From positions 3,720,001-3,784,000 of the forward strand of contig NZ_CP014015.2 in NCBI RefSeq assembly GCF_001559075.2: 64,000 nt of DNA. Reading direction: 5' to 3'. Positions 8,207 through 17,152 of this stretch are shown piece after piece. This stretch comes from Citrobacter amalonaticus (GTDB taxonomy: Bacteria > Pseudomonadota > Gammaproteobacteria > Enterobacterales > Enterobacteriaceae). The notes under the pieces were generated by a model. That model had not been told where the DNA came from. It was given only the letters and a program-made list of their open reading frames with translations, and did not search any database. Position numbers and translations under genes: made by a program. Position 1 is the first letter of the stretch, and each line of letters begins with the position of its first letter.

Positions 8207-10819
8207 ATGACACAACAGCCACAAGCCAAATACCGCCACGACTACCGTGCGCCGGATTACCAGATTACTGATATTGACTTGACCTTTGACCTGGATGCTG
8301 AAAAAACCGTGGTCACGGCAGTGAGCCAGGCTGTTCGTCATGGCGCATCGGATGCCCCGCTGAAACTGGATGGAGAAGATCTGACACTGGTCTCTCTCCA
8401 CGTCAATGATGAACCGTGGACAGCCTGGAAAGAAGAAGCGGGCGCGCTGGTGATCAGCAATCTGCCCGAGCGTTTTACGCTGCGAATTGTGAATGAAATC
8501 AGCCCGGCCCGGAATACTGCGCTGGAAGGTCTGTATCAATCGGGCGATGCACTCTGCACCCAGTGCGAAGCGGAAGGTTTCCGCCATATTACTTGGTATC
8601 TCGACCGTCCGGACGTACTGGCGCGTTTTACCACCAAAATTATTGCCGATAAAAGTCAATATCCGTTCCTGCTCTCCAACGGTAACCGCACCGGCGAGGG
8701 GGAACTGGAAAACGGTCGTCACTGGGTTCAGTGGCAGGATCCGTTCCCGAAACCGTGCTATCTGTTTGCGCTGGTTGCCGGTGATTTCGACGTGCTGCGC
8801 GACACCTTTACGACCCGGTCCGGGCGTGAAGTCGCGCTGGAACTGTACGTGGATCGCGGCAATCTCGATCGTGCGCCGTGGGCGATGACGTCGTTACAGA
8901 ACTCGATGAAGTGGGATGAAGAGCGCTTCGGCCTGGAATACGATCTCGACATCTATATGATCGTCGCCGTCGACTTCTTTAATATGGGCGCGATGGAGAA
9001 TAAAGGGCTTAATATCTTTAACTCCAAATACGTGCTGGCGCGTACCGACACCGCCACCGACAAAGATTATCTCGATATTGAACGCGTGATCGGCCATGAA
9101 TATTTCCACAACTGGACCGGTAACCGCGTCACCTGTCGCGACTGGTTCCAGTTGAGTCTGAAAGAGGGCTTAACCGTTTTCCGCGATCAGGAGTTCAGTT
9201 CGGATCTCGGTTCTCGTGCCGTTAACCGGATCAGCAACGTGCGTACTATGCGCGGCCTGCAGTTTGCTGAAGATGCCAGCCCGATGGCGCATCCGATCCG
9301 CCCGGACATGGTCATTGAAATGAACAACTTCTACACCCTGACCGTGTATGAAAAGGGCGCAGAAGTGATTCGCATGATCCATACCCTGCTGGGCGAGGCG
9401 AATTTCCAGAAAGGGATGCAGCTGTATTTTGAACGTCATGATGGCAGCGCGGCGACCTGTGATGATTTCGTTCAGGCCATGGAGGACGCGTCTAACGTCG
9501 ATCTTTCCCACTTCCGCCGCTGGTACAGCCAGTCCGGCACGCCGGTTGTCACCGTCAAAGATGACTACAACCCGGAAACCGAGCAATACACGCTGACCCT
9601 CAGCCAGCGCACGCCAGCAACGCCGGATCAGGCCGAAAAACAGCCGCTTCACATTCCGTTTGCCATCGAACTGTATGACAACGAAGGTAAAGTGATCCCG
9701 CTGCAGAAAGGCGGTCACCCGGTGAATTCGGTACTGAATTTCACCCAGGCGGAGCAGACGTTTGTCTTTGATAACGTTTACTTCCAGCCGGTACCGGCGT
9801 TGTTGTGCGAGTTTTCAGCCCCGGTGAAACTGGAGTATAAGTGGAGCGATCAGCAACTGACGTTCCTGATGCGTCATGCACGCAATGACTTCTCCCGTTG
9901 GGACGCGGCGCAAAGTCTGCTGGCAACGTATATCAAGCTGAACGTGGCGCGTCATCAGCAGGGACAACCGTTGTCATTGCCGGTGCATGTGGCGGATGCT
10001 TTCCGCGCGGTGCTGCTGGATGAGAAGATCGATCCGGCGCTGGCGGCGGAGATCCTGACGTTGCCTTCGGCAAACGAAATTGCTGAGCTGTTTGATATCA
10101 TCGATCCGCTGGCGATCGCGGAAGTTCGCGAAGCGTTAACGCGTACACTGGCGACCGAACTGGCGGATGAGTTCCTGGCGATCTACAACGCCAACCGGCT
10201 GGAGGAGTACCGCGTTGAGCATGCGGACATCGGTAAACGTACGCTGCGTAACGCCTGCCTGCGCTTCCTGGCCTTTGGTGAAACGACGCTGGCGGACACG
10301 CTGGTGAGCAAACAGTATCGTGAAGCCAACAACATGACCGATGCGCTGGCGGCGCTGTCTGCGGCCGTGGCTGCGCAATTGCCGTGCCGTGATGCGTTGA
10401 TGCAGGAGTATGACGACAAGTGGCATCAGGACGGTCTGGTGATGGACAAATGGTTTATCCTGCAGTCCACCAGTCCGGCGGATAACGTGCTGGACACGGT
10501 ACGCGGCCTGTTGAAACACCGTTCGTTCAGCATGAGCAACCCGAACCGTATTCGTTCGCTGATTGGCGCGTTTGCCGGCAGTAACCCGGCGGCTTTCCAT
10601 GCCGAAGATGGCAGCGGATACCAGTTCCTGGTTGAGATGTTGACTGAGCTTAACAGCCGTAACCCGCAGGTGGCGTCGCGTCTGATCGAACCTTTGATCC
10701 GTCTGAAACGTTACGATGCGAAGCGTCAGCAAAAAATGCGTGCCGCGCTGGAACAGTTGAAAGGGCTGGAGAATCTCTCCGGCGATCTGTTCGAGAAGGT
10801 AACCAAAGCGTTAGCCTGA
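8207..10819 (+). CDS. pepN: Aminopeptidase N (PepN)
   Basis: An 870-residue cytosolic M1 metallo-aminopeptidase, the main broad-specificity aminopeptidase of late peptide turnover. GAMEN (about 261-265) binds the substrate N-terminus; HEYFHNW (about 297-303) with a downstream Glu (LKEGLTVF) binds zinc. The C-terminal helical domain is complete. The start is the ATG at 8207 (MTQQPQAKYRHDYRAPDYQ), giving the E. coli length; an in-frame start at 8108 would add 33 unrelated residues. Divergent from pncB. Confidence 0.97.
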   Translation: MTQQPQAKYRHDYRAPDYQITDIDLTFDLDAEKTVVTAVSQAVRHGASDAPLKLDGEDLTLVSLHVNDEPWTAWKEEAGALVISNLPERFTLRIVNEISPARNTALEGLYQSGDALCTQCEAEGFRHITWYLDRPDVLARFTTKIIADKSQYPFLLSNGNRTGEGELENGRHWVQWQDPFPKPCYLFALVAGDFDVLRDTFTTRSGREVALELYVDRGNLDRAPWAMTSLQNSMKWDEERFGLEYDLDIYMIVAVDFFNMGAMENKGLNIFNSKYVLARTDTATDKDYLDIERVIGHEYFHNWTGNRVTCRDWFQLSLKEGLTVFRDQEFSSDLGSRAVNRISNVRTMRGLQFAEDASPMAHPIRPDMVIEMNNFYTLTVYEKGAEVIRMIHTLLGEANFQKGMQLYFERHDGSAATCDDFVQAMEDASNVDLSHFRRWYSQSGTPVVTVKDDYNPETEQYTLTLSQRTPATPDQAEKQPLHIPFAIELYDNEGKVIPLQKGGHPVNSVLNFTQAEQTFVFDNVYFQPVPALLCEFSAPVKLEYKWSDQQLTFLMRHARNDFSRWDAAQSLLATYIKLNVARHQQGQPLSLPVHVADAFRAVLLDEKIDPALAAEILTLPSANEIAELFDIIDPLAIAEVREALTRTLATELADEFLAIYNANRLEEYRVEHADIGKRTLRNACLRFLAFGETTLADTLVSKQYREANNMTDALAALSAAVAAQLPCRDALMQEYDDKWHQDGLVMDKWFILQSTSPADNVLDTVRGLLKHRSFSMSNPNRIRSLIGAFAGSNPAAFHAEDGSGYQFLVEMLTELNSRNPQVASRLIEPLIRLKRYDAKRQQKMRAALEQLKGLENLSGDLFEKVTKALA

Positions 10820-10837
10820 GACCTTGACCTGTCGTTT

Positions 10838-10913
10838 AGTAGGCCGGATAAGGCGGTAACGCCGCTATCCGGCAAAATGCCCGGTGGCGCTCACGCTTAC
10901 CGGGCCTACAATG
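10838..10913. repeat. REP/BIME element after pepN
   Basis: Two REP-type palindromes in inverted arrangement. The first is gccggataaggcg ... cgctatccggc (10843-10873); the second has gcccggtggcgc ... cttaccgggc (10879-10905). Both are flanked by gtaggcc/ggcctac. This is the classic enterobacterial extragenic palindrome pair, between the convergent pepN and ssuB; such elements stabilise 3' ends and can bind gyrase, IHF or Pol I. Confidence 0.9.
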
Positions 10914-10923
10914 TCCTGAATGC

Positions 10924-11691
10924 TTATCCATGCCGACGGATCGGCTGTTCCGTTACCCCACGCTGCATAACCCGTCTCAACACGTTGGCCTCCAGCTCCG
11001 CTAAACGCACCGAGCCCAGGCGGCGGGGGCGCGCAATATCGACCGTCAGATCCAGTCCAATCTTGCCATCCTCAATCAGCAACACCCGATCGGCCATCGC
11101 CACGGCTTCGCTGACGTCATGCGTCACCAGCAGTACAGTAAAACCATGCTCCTGCCACAGCGAAACAATAAGTTCTTGCATCTCCAGACGCGTTAACGCA
11201 TCCAGTGCGCCAAGCGGTTCGTCAAGCAACAGCAGGCCCGGCCGATGGATCAGCGCCCGCGCAAGGGCGACGCGTTGCTTTTGTCCGCCGGAAAGCGCCG
11301 CTGGCCATTCCGTCGCACGGTCTTCCAGCCCAACCGCCGCCAGCGCCTGACGCGCAGCGTCCCGCCAGTGACCCTTCAGCCCCAGACCCACGTTGTCGAT
11401 CACCGACTTCCACGGCAGAAGTCGGGCATCCTGAAACATCATGCGGGTATCGTCCTGACTATCGCGAAGCGACGTGGTCCCTGCCAGCAGTTCTCCGGCA
11501 TTCGGTGATTCCAGCCCCGCCAGCAAACGCAGCAGGGTGCTTTTGCCCCCGCCGCTGCGTCCGACGACGGCGACAAACTGGCCTGCCGGAATATGGAGAT
11601 CAAGCTGATTCAGTACGGTGTTTGCCGCGTACTTTTTCGTTACCGCATTCAGCAGGAGCGGCGTACCCTGGTTCAGACGGGCGGTATTCAT
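10924..11691 (-). CDS. ssuB: Aliphatic sulfonate ABC transporter ATPase SsuB
   Basis: A 255-residue ABC ATPase energising alkanesulfonate uptake. Walker A GRSGGGKST (about 43-51), signature LSGGQKQRVALARAL, Walker B LLLLDEPLGALD and switch histidine LLVTHDVSEAV are all present. It is the last gene of ssuEADCB and overlaps the ssuC stop by 4 nt, so translation is probably coupled. The operon serves sulfur acquisition from sulfonates under sulfate limitation, with Cbl/CysB control in E. coli. Confidence 0.95.
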   Translation of the reverse strand: MNTARLNQGTPLLLNAVTKKYAANTVLNQLDLHIPAGQFVAVVGRSGGGKSTLLRLLAGLESPNAGELLAGTTSLRDSQDDTRMMFQDARLLPWKSVIDNVGLGLKGHWRDAARQALAAVGLEDRATEWPAALSGGQKQRVALARALIHRPGLLLLDEPLGALDALTRLEMQELIVSLWQEHGFTVLLVTHDVSEAVAMADRVLLIEDGKIGLDLTVDIARPRRLGSVRLAELEANVLRRVMQRGVTEQPIRRHG

Positions 11692-12482
11692 ACGGTGGCC
11701 TCCTTCACATGATAAGCCGGGTTCCAGCGCAGCCAGACGCGTTCCAGCAGTTGAGCGCTGACGTCGGCCAGTTTACCGAGCAGGGCGTAGAGAATAATGG
11801 CGACAACCACGATATCCGTTTGCAGAAACTCCCGCGCATTCATCGCCAGATAACCGATTCCTGAATTGGCCGAAATGGTCTCCGCGACAATCAGCGTCAG
11901 CCACATCAGCCCCAGCGCAAAGCGCACGCCGACCATGATCGAGGGCAGGGCGCCGGGCAGGATCACATGGAGAAACAGCGAAAAACCGGATAATCCGTAG
12001 CTGCGCGCCATCTCCGCCAGACCGCGATCGATGTTGCGGATCCCGTGCCAGGTATTGATATAGACAGGAAAGAGCGTCCCCAGCGCGACCAGGAAGATCT
12101 TCGCGGTTTCATCAATGCCAAACCACAAGATCACTAACGGGATGAGTGCCAGATGCGGAACGTTGCGCAGCATCTGGATTGAGGTATCCAGCAGGCGTTC
12201 TCCCCAGCGCGATAAGCCGCTAATCAGCCCCAGCGTCAGGCCAATCGAACCGCCGATCGAAAAGCCGATCAGCGCGCGCCAGGAGCTGATGGCCAGATGT
12301 TGCCAGAGTTCGCCGCTGGCGGAGAGCGTCCAGAAGGCGGTTACCACCCCTTCCGGTGAGGGTAAAATACGCCCGGAGAGCCAGCCCATGGAGGAGGCCA
12401 GTTGCCAGACGGCGACGATGCCCACCGGTAAAAACCAGGGCGCAACGCGTAATAACCACTTTTTCGTTGGCGTTGCCATCAT
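11688..12482 (-). CDS. ssuC: Aliphatic sulfonate ABC transporter permease SsuC
   Basis: A 264-residue inner-membrane permease of the BPD type with about six transmembrane helices. The EAA loop (about EMARSYGLSGFSLFLHVILPGALPS) that contacts SsuB is visible. It starts 8 nt after ssuD and overlaps ssuB by 4 nt. It works with the binding protein SsuA and ATPase SsuB to import alkanesulfonates for SsuD/SsuE. Confidence 0.95.
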   Translation of the reverse strand: MMATPTKKWLLRVAPWFLPVGIVAVWQLASSMGWLSGRILPSPEGVVTAFWTLSASGELWQHLAISSWRALIGFSIGGSIGLTLGLISGLSRWGERLLDTSIQMLRNVPHLALIPLVILWFGIDETAKIFLVALGTLFPVYINTWHGIRNIDRGLAEMARSYGLSGFSLFLHVILPGALPSIMVGVRFALGLMWLTLIVAETISANSGIGYLAMNAREFLQTDIVVVAIILYALLGKLADVSAQLLERVWLRWNPAYHVKEATV

Positions 12483-12490
12483 GGTTCTCC

Positions 12491-13636
12491 TCAGCTCTGC
12501 GCAACGCTGCGCGGGATAAATTCATTCGCCACCGCTTCACCCTGCTGATGCAGGCGCTGCGGTTGTGGGACTTCCGGGATCGCGACGTCCAGATGCGGGA
12601 ACAACAGTTCGCCGACCCTGTACGCCTCTTCCAAATGTGGATAGCCAGAAAGGACAAAGCTGTCGATGCCCAACGCGGCATATTCATTGATGCGCGCCGC
12701 CACCGTCGGGCCGTCACCGACCAGCGCGGTCCCGGCGCCACCACGCACCAGACCCACACCAGCCCACAAATTCGGGCTGATCTCCAGTTGGTCGCGCTTG
12801 CCGTTATGCAGCGCCGCCATCCGGTGCTGACCGACGGAATCCGTCCGGGCAAACGCCGCCTGCGCCTTCGCGATAGTGTCGTCATCAAGGTGGGCGATCA
12901 GCCGATCCGCGGCCCGCCATGCTTCTTCGTTGGTTTCACGGACAATGACGTGCAGGCGAATGCCAAAACGAATATTCCGTCCGCGTGCCGCGGCTTTGGC
13001 TCGCACCTGGGCGATCTTCTCTTTCACCAGTTCAGGCGGTTCACCCCAGGTGAGGTAAAGATCGACCTGCTCAGCGGCCAGATCCTGAGCGACGTCGGAA
13101 GAGCCACCAAAGTAGAGTGGGGGATACGGCTGTTGGATCGGCGGAAAGAACAGCTTCGCCCCGCGAACGTGGATATGCTTGCCGTTAAAATCGACGGTTT
13201 CGCCCTGCAATAAACGACGCCAGACCTGGGTGAACTCCGAAGAGGCCTCGTAACGTTCACTGTGATCGAGAAACACACCGTCGCCCGCCAGTTCCTGTGG
13301 ATCGCTGCCGGTGACCAGGTTAAACAACGCGCGACCATTGGAGAGGCGGTCAAGCGTCGCGGCCTGCCGTGCGGCGACCGTCGGTGAAGTGACGCTCGGG
13401 CGCAATGCCACCAGGAATTTGAGTCGCTGAGTTACCGGGATCATCGATGCCGCGACCAGCCACGCGTCTTCGCAGGATCGCCCGGTTGGGATCAGCACAC
13501 CGGTGAATCCCAGACGATCCGCCGCCTGCGCAATCTGCTGCAAATAGCCTTGATCCACCGGGCGAGAGCCTTCCTCCGTTCCCAGATAGTGACCGTCACC
13601 GTGCGTCGGTAAAAACCAGAACATATTCAGGCTCAT
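12491..13636 (-). CDS. ssuD: FMNH2-dependent alkanesulfonate monooxygenase SsuD
   Basis: A 381-residue bacterial-luciferase-type flavin monooxygenase. It uses FMNH2 from SsuE and O2 to split alkanesulfonates into an aldehyde and sulfite. The N-terminus MSLNMFWFLPTHGDGHYLGT and the RSCEDAW and NLVTGSDPQELAGDG segments are typical of SsuD. The length equals E. coli SsuD. Its start overlaps the ssuA stop by 4 nt (ATGA). Confidence 0.96.
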   Translation of the reverse strand: MSLNMFWFLPTHGDGHYLGTEEGSRPVDQGYLQQIAQAADRLGFTGVLIPTGRSCEDAWLVAASMIPVTQRLKFLVALRPSVTSPTVAARQAATLDRLSNGRALFNLVTGSDPQELAGDGVFLDHSERYEASSEFTQVWRRLLQGETVDFNGKHIHVRGAKLFFPPIQQPYPPLYFGGSSDVAQDLAAEQVDLYLTWGEPPELVKEKIAQVRAKAAARGRNIRFGIRLHVIVRETNEEAWRAADRLIAHLDDDTIAKAQAAFARTDSVGQHRMAALHNGKRDQLEISPNLWAGVGLVRGGAGTALVGDGPTVAARINEYAALGIDSFVLSGYPHLEEAYRVGELLFPHLDVAIPEVPQPQRLHQQGEAVANEFIPRSVAQS

Positions 13637-14607
13637 AATGATTTTCCTTCCTGTTGAGTAGGGCGCCAGATGCGCTGGCGAATATCGATTTTTTTCGGTA
13701 CCAGGCGGTTGTCGTAAAACAGATCCGCGGTCTGTTGCTGCAACGCGGCCACAGAGTCGCTGACCGGTGAAATGGTGGTTGGCGGGCGATGATCGAGATA
13801 TGAGGCAATCACGGGTTCCGGCAGACCCATCGTTTTCGCCAGCAGCGCGATACTCTCCTGACGCTGGCTAAGGGTTAACGCGTCCGCCTGACTGAAGGTT
13901 TCCAGCACGCCCTGAATGAATGCGCCGTTTTTCTCTGCGTACGGTCGCGCGGCGAGATAGAACGATCCTGTTTGTTTCAGATCGCTGCCGTCTTTCAGCA
14001 CGCGCACGCCGCCCTGCAATAATGCTGCAGAATAGTAAGGATCCCAGATGGCCCACGCATCGACATTCCCTTGCTGGAAAGCCGCTCGGGCATCGGCAGG
14101 GGTCAGGTAGGTAGGCTGGATATCGGTAAATTTCAGCCCGGCCTGTTGCAAGGCGCGCAGCAGCAGGTTGTGGGAGCTGGAGCCTTTCTGGAACGCGACT
14201 TTGTGACCTTTCAGTTCCGCCACCGTTTTGATGGGGCTGTTTTCCGGCACCAGAATCACTTCGGCTTTCGGTTTCGCCGGCTCGACGCCGACGTACACTA
14301 AATCTGCCCCGGCGGCCTGGGCGAAAATGGGCGGAATATCGCCGGTGCTGCCCAGATCAATACTGCCGACGTTCAGGGCTTCCAGCATCTGCGGCCCGGC
14401 GGGAAATTCAATCCAGGATATTTTTGTTCCGGGATAACGTGTTTCAAGCAGCTGGTGGCTTTTCGCCAGAACCATACTGATGCTGCCTTTCTGATAGCCA
14501 ATACGCAGGGCATCTGGTGAGGGCTCCGCCGCCTGTGTCAGTCCGGTAAAGGCCAGCAGTCCAGCGAATGCCAGCCATGCCGTACGGGCTTTAAGAAGAT
14601 TACGCAT
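13633..14607 (-). CDS. ssuA: Aliphatic sulfonate-binding periplasmic protein SsuA
   Basis: A 324-residue solute-binding protein with a Sec signal peptide (MRNLLKARTAWLAFAGLLAFTGLTQA) and a mature protein starting AEPSPDALRIGYQKG. It captures alkanesulfonates for SsuBC. The ATG at 14607 overlaps the ssuE stop by 8 nt and aligns with E. coli SsuA; an in-frame ATG at 14616 (MRPMRN) would add three residues and is the alternative. The signal peptide is a few residues longer than in E. coli. Confidence 0.93.
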   Translation of the reverse strand: MRNLLKARTAWLAFAGLLAFTGLTQAAEPSPDALRIGYQKGSISMVLAKSHQLLETRYPGTKISWIEFPAGPQMLEALNVGSIDLGSTGDIPPIFAQAAGADLVYVGVEPAKPKAEVILVPENSPIKTVAELKGHKVAFQKGSSSHNLLLRALQQAGLKFTDIQPTYLTPADARAAFQQGNVDAWAIWDPYYSAALLQGGVRVLKDGSDLKQTGSFYLAARPYAEKNGAFIQGVLETFSQADALTLSQRQESIALLAKTMGLPEPVIASYLDHRPPTTISPVSDSVAALQQQTADLFYDNRLVPKKIDIRQRIWRPTQQEGKSL

Positions 14608-15175
14608 GGGCCGCACCTCTCACCGTCTCAAAGGCGGGAACCTTAACGTCGCGGCGATGCAGGGCGTGCCAGAACGTTTCCAGCGCGTTATCAAGACGCA
14701 GCTGTAAATTGGGTGTGAAATGCGGCTTATGCTGATAGTCGATTACCTGGGAGTCATCGGCAAAGACGCCGTGTAAAATCTCCTGGGCCTTCAGGGCGCT
14801 GAGCACCGGTTTCAGCGCGTAATCGACGGCAAGCAGATGAGCAACGGTGCCGCCCGTCGCCAGTGGCAGGACGACTTTACCTTCCAGCGCCCGTTCCGGG
14901 AGCAGATCAAGCAGCGTTTTAAGCGCCCCGGAATAGGCCGCTTTATAGACCGGCGTGGCAACGATCAGGCCATCCGCTTCTTTCAGTTGCTCAACCAGTG
15001 TTTTTAACGCCGGGCTATCGAAACGGGCATACAGCAGATCTTCAGGCTCGAAGTTGTGCAAATTCCAGTGGTATACCTCAACGTCCTGACCGTTCAATTT
15101 TTCCCGGGCATATTCCAGTAAGGCGCTGGATCGAGAGGGAAAGCGTGGGCTTCCCGCCAGAGTGATGACGCGCAT
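14600..15175 (-). CDS. ssuE: NADPH-dependent FMN reductase SsuE
   Basis: A 191-residue flavodoxin-fold reductase supplying FMNH2 to SsuD. The flavin phosphate loop GSPRFPSRSS (about 8-17) and the TPVYKAAYSGALKTLLD segment are characteristic of SsuE. First gene of the ssu operon. The upstream AT-rich region (15176-15300) would hold the Cbl/CysB-responsive promoter; I cannot define a binding site there with confidence. Confidence 0.95.
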   Translation of the reverse strand: MRVITLAGSPRFPSRSSALLEYAREKLNGQDVEVYHWNLHNFEPEDLLYARFDSPALKTLVEQLKEADGLIVATPVYKAAYSGALKTLLDLLPERALEGKVVLPLATGGTVAHLLAVDYALKPVLSALKAQEILHGVFADDSQVIDYQHKPHFTPNLQLRLDNALETFWHALHRRDVKVPAFETVRGAAHA

Positions 15176-15318
15176 AAATGCATTCTCCCCCTTATAACCA
15201 ATTGTTCGCTTTTATTTAACATTGATAACAATTTTTGCAGTCTGACAGAGGGGAATCGGGAATCGAAATGATTTATGCGGAATAGAAAAGCTGAAAATTG
15301 CATAAAAAGAAGCTGCCA

Positions 15319-15334
15319 GGGAAAACGTTTGCTT
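15319..15334. promoter_or_regulatory. PurR box upstream of pyrD
   Basis: On the minus strand the site reads aagcaaacgttttccc, matching the PurR consensus ANGCAANCGNTTNCNT except at the last position. It lies about 45-60 bp upstream of the pyrD -10 region. PurR represses pyrD modestly in E. coli. Confidence 0.75.
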
Positions 15335-15375
15335 TTTATTGCCGCAGGTCAATTCCCTTTTTGACCGATATCACC

Positions 15376-15410
15376 CATAATACGCCCCCGGTTTGCACAC
15401 CGGGAATCCA
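15376..15410 (+). promoter_or_regulatory. pyrD -10 region and translational-switch hairpin
   Basis: A -10-like cataat (15376-15381) is followed by the C-rich start region cgccccc. A hairpin cccggt (15387-15392) / accggg (15399-15404) sits just before the Shine-Dalgarno aggag. In E. coli and Salmonella pyrC and pyrD, high CTP favours a start at C that lets the hairpin form and block translation, while low CTP favours a downstream G start that avoids it. The same parts are visible here. Confidence 0.72.
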
Positions 15411-15419
15411 GGAGAGTTC

Positions 15420-16430
15420 ATGTACTACCCCTTCGTTCGTAAAGCCCTTTTCCAGCTCGATCCTGAGCGCGCTCATGAATTAACATTTCAGCAATTACGT
15501 CGTGTGACGGGAACGCCGCTAGAAGCGCTGATCCGCCAGAAAGTTCCGGCAAAACCGGTTACCTGTATGGGATTAACCTTCAAAAATCCGCTCGGTCTGG
15601 CCGCCGGTCTGGATAAGGACGGGGAGTGTATTGATGCCCTGGGCGCGATGGGATTTGGCTCGATCGAGATCGGCACCGTGACCCCGCGTCCACAGCCCGG
15701 CAACGATAAGCCAAGACTGTTCCGCCTGGTCGATGCCGAAGGTTTGATCAACCGTATGGGCTTTAATAACCACGGCGTTGATAACCTGGTGGAGAACGTT
15801 AAAAAGGCCCATTATGACGGGGTGCTCGGGATTAATATCGGCAAAAATAAAGATACGCCGGTTGAGCAGGGTAAAGATGACTATCTGATTTGTATGGAAA
15901 AAATCTATGCCTATGCCGGTTATATTGCTATTAATATCTCCTCGCCAAATACGCCGGGATTACGTTCATTGCAATATGGCGACGCGCTGGATGATTTGCT
16001 TACGGCGATTAAAAATAAACAAAACGATCTGCAAACGATCCACCAGAAATATGTTCCGATCGCAGTAAAGATCGCGCCGGATCTTTCTGAGGAAGAACTG
16101 ATCCAGGTTGCCGATAGTTTAGTACGGCATAATATTGATGGCGTTATTGCCACCAATACAACACTCGATCGTTCTCTGGTTCAGGGAATGAAAAATTGCG
16201 ATCAAATGGGTGGCTTAAGCGGTCGTCCGCTGCAATTAAAAAGTACAGAAATTATCCGCCGTCTGTCTCAGGAATTAAAAGGTCAGTTGCCTGTTATTGG
16301 CGTCGGCGGTATCGACTCAGTGATTGCCGCGCGCGAGAAGATGGCTGCCGGGGCGTCGCTGGTTCAGATTTATTCTGGTTTTATTTTTAAAGGTCCGCCG
16401 CTGATTAAAGAAATCGTAACCCATATTTGA
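15420..16430 (+). CDS. pyrD: Dihydroorotate dehydrogenase (quinone) PyrD
   Basis: A 336-residue class 2 DHODH at the inner membrane that oxidises dihydroorotate to orotate with quinone, step four of UMP synthesis. The N-terminal helices (MYYPFVRKALFQLDPERAHE) for membrane/quinone contact, the FMN-site GLAAGLDKDGE, the catalytic Ser region INISSPNTPG and the C-terminal GVGGIDS...GASLVQIYSG are present. The start at 15420 has SD aggag and matches the E. coli length; an upstream ATG at 15393 lies inside the control hairpin. Confidence 0.96.
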   Translation: MYYPFVRKALFQLDPERAHELTFQQLRRVTGTPLEALIRQKVPAKPVTCMGLTFKNPLGLAAGLDKDGECIDALGAMGFGSIEIGTVTPRPQPGNDKPRLFRLVDAEGLINRMGFNNHGVDNLVENVKKAHYDGVLGINIGKNKDTPVEQGKDDYLICMEKIYAYAGYIAINISSPNTPGLRSLQYGDALDDLLTAIKNKQNDLQTIHQKYVPIAVKIAPDLSEEELIQVADSLVRHNIDGVIATNTTLDRSLVQGMKNCDQMGGLSGRPLQLKSTEIIRRLSQELKGQLPVIGVGGIDSVIAAREKMAAGASLVQIYSGFIFKGPPLIKEIVTHI

Positions 16431-16457
16431 TTTTTTCTCTCTCTTTATCAGAATATC

Positions 16458-16496
16458 AGACAACCAGGGGTTTATTTCCTTCCCTGGTTGTTTTAT
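16458..16496 (+). terminator. pyrD intrinsic terminator
   Basis: Stem acaaccaggg (16460-16469) / ccctggttgt (16482-16491) followed by ttta, 30 nt past the pyrD stop. Confidence 0.8.
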
Positions 16497-16609
16497 ATTC
16501 TTTCACTGTTGCTTATTTAAACATTTTAGGCTTTGCTTATTAAGGTAATAAACGAAGCGGCGAAAAAGGACAATTTTGCAACGGGGCGATGGAGAGGGGA
16601 GAGAAAATA

Positions 16610-17152
16610 ATGCGAATTAAACCTGACGATAACTGGCGCTGGTATTATGACGAAGAGCATGACCGAATGATGCTCGATTTAGCCAATGGCATGTTATTTC
16701 GCTCGCGTTTTGCCCGCAAAATGCTTACCCCGGATGCATTCTCACCGTCTGGTTTTTGCGTTGATGATGCCGCGCTGTACTTCTCTTTTGAAGAAAAGTG
16801 CCGCGACCTTGAGCTCTCTAAAGACCAGAAAGCGGAGCTGGTGCTCAATGCGCTAGTGGCCATTCGCTATCTGAAACCACAAATGCCGAAAAGCTGGCAC
16901 TTTGTGGCGCACGGCGAAAACTGGGTACCCGGAACCGGCGATGCGGCCTGTGTCTGGCTGAGCGATACCCAGGAGCAAATCAATCTGTTAGTGGTAGAGC
17001 CTGGCGAGAATGCGGCGCTGTGCCTGCTGGCGCAACCCGGCGTGGTTGTGGCCGGGCGGACAATGCAGCTTGGTGATGCGATTAAAATAATGAATGACCG
17101 ACTGAAGCCGCAGTTCCGTCCGCACAGCTTCAGCCTGGAACAGGCGGTTTAA
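16610..17152 (+). CDS. zapC: Cell division protein ZapC
   Basis: A 180-residue cytosolic FtsZ-associated protein that bundles FtsZ protofilaments at the Z ring. The start MRIKPDDNWRWYYDEEHDRMM at 16610 follows the purine-rich gagaggggagag and gives the E. coli YcbW length; an in-frame start at 16589 is non-homologous. Its stop overlaps the convergent ycbX stop by 4 nt. Confidence 0.94.
   Translation: MRIKPDDNWRWYYDEEHDRMMLDLANGMLFRSRFARKMLTPDAFSPSGFCVDDAALYFSFEEKCRDLELSKDQKAELVLNALVAIRYLKPQMPKSWHFVAHGENWVPGTGDAACVWLSDTQEQINLLVVEPGENAALCLLAQPGVVVAGRTMQLGDAIKIMNDRLKPQFRPHSFSLEQAV

Noticed and set aside
10838..10913. Possible CRISPR or IS end after pepN
   Set aside because: The palindromes are standard REP units in a BIME pair; there are no regularly spaced identical repeats and no transposase.
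12356..13213. A 285-codon frame opposite ssuD
   Set aside because: Arg/Asp-rich shadow with no homology; ssuD on the other strand is clear.
15176..15300. A Cbl/CysB site upstream of ssuE
   Set aside because: The region is AT-rich and suitable, but the CysB-family consensus is too loose to place a site by eye.
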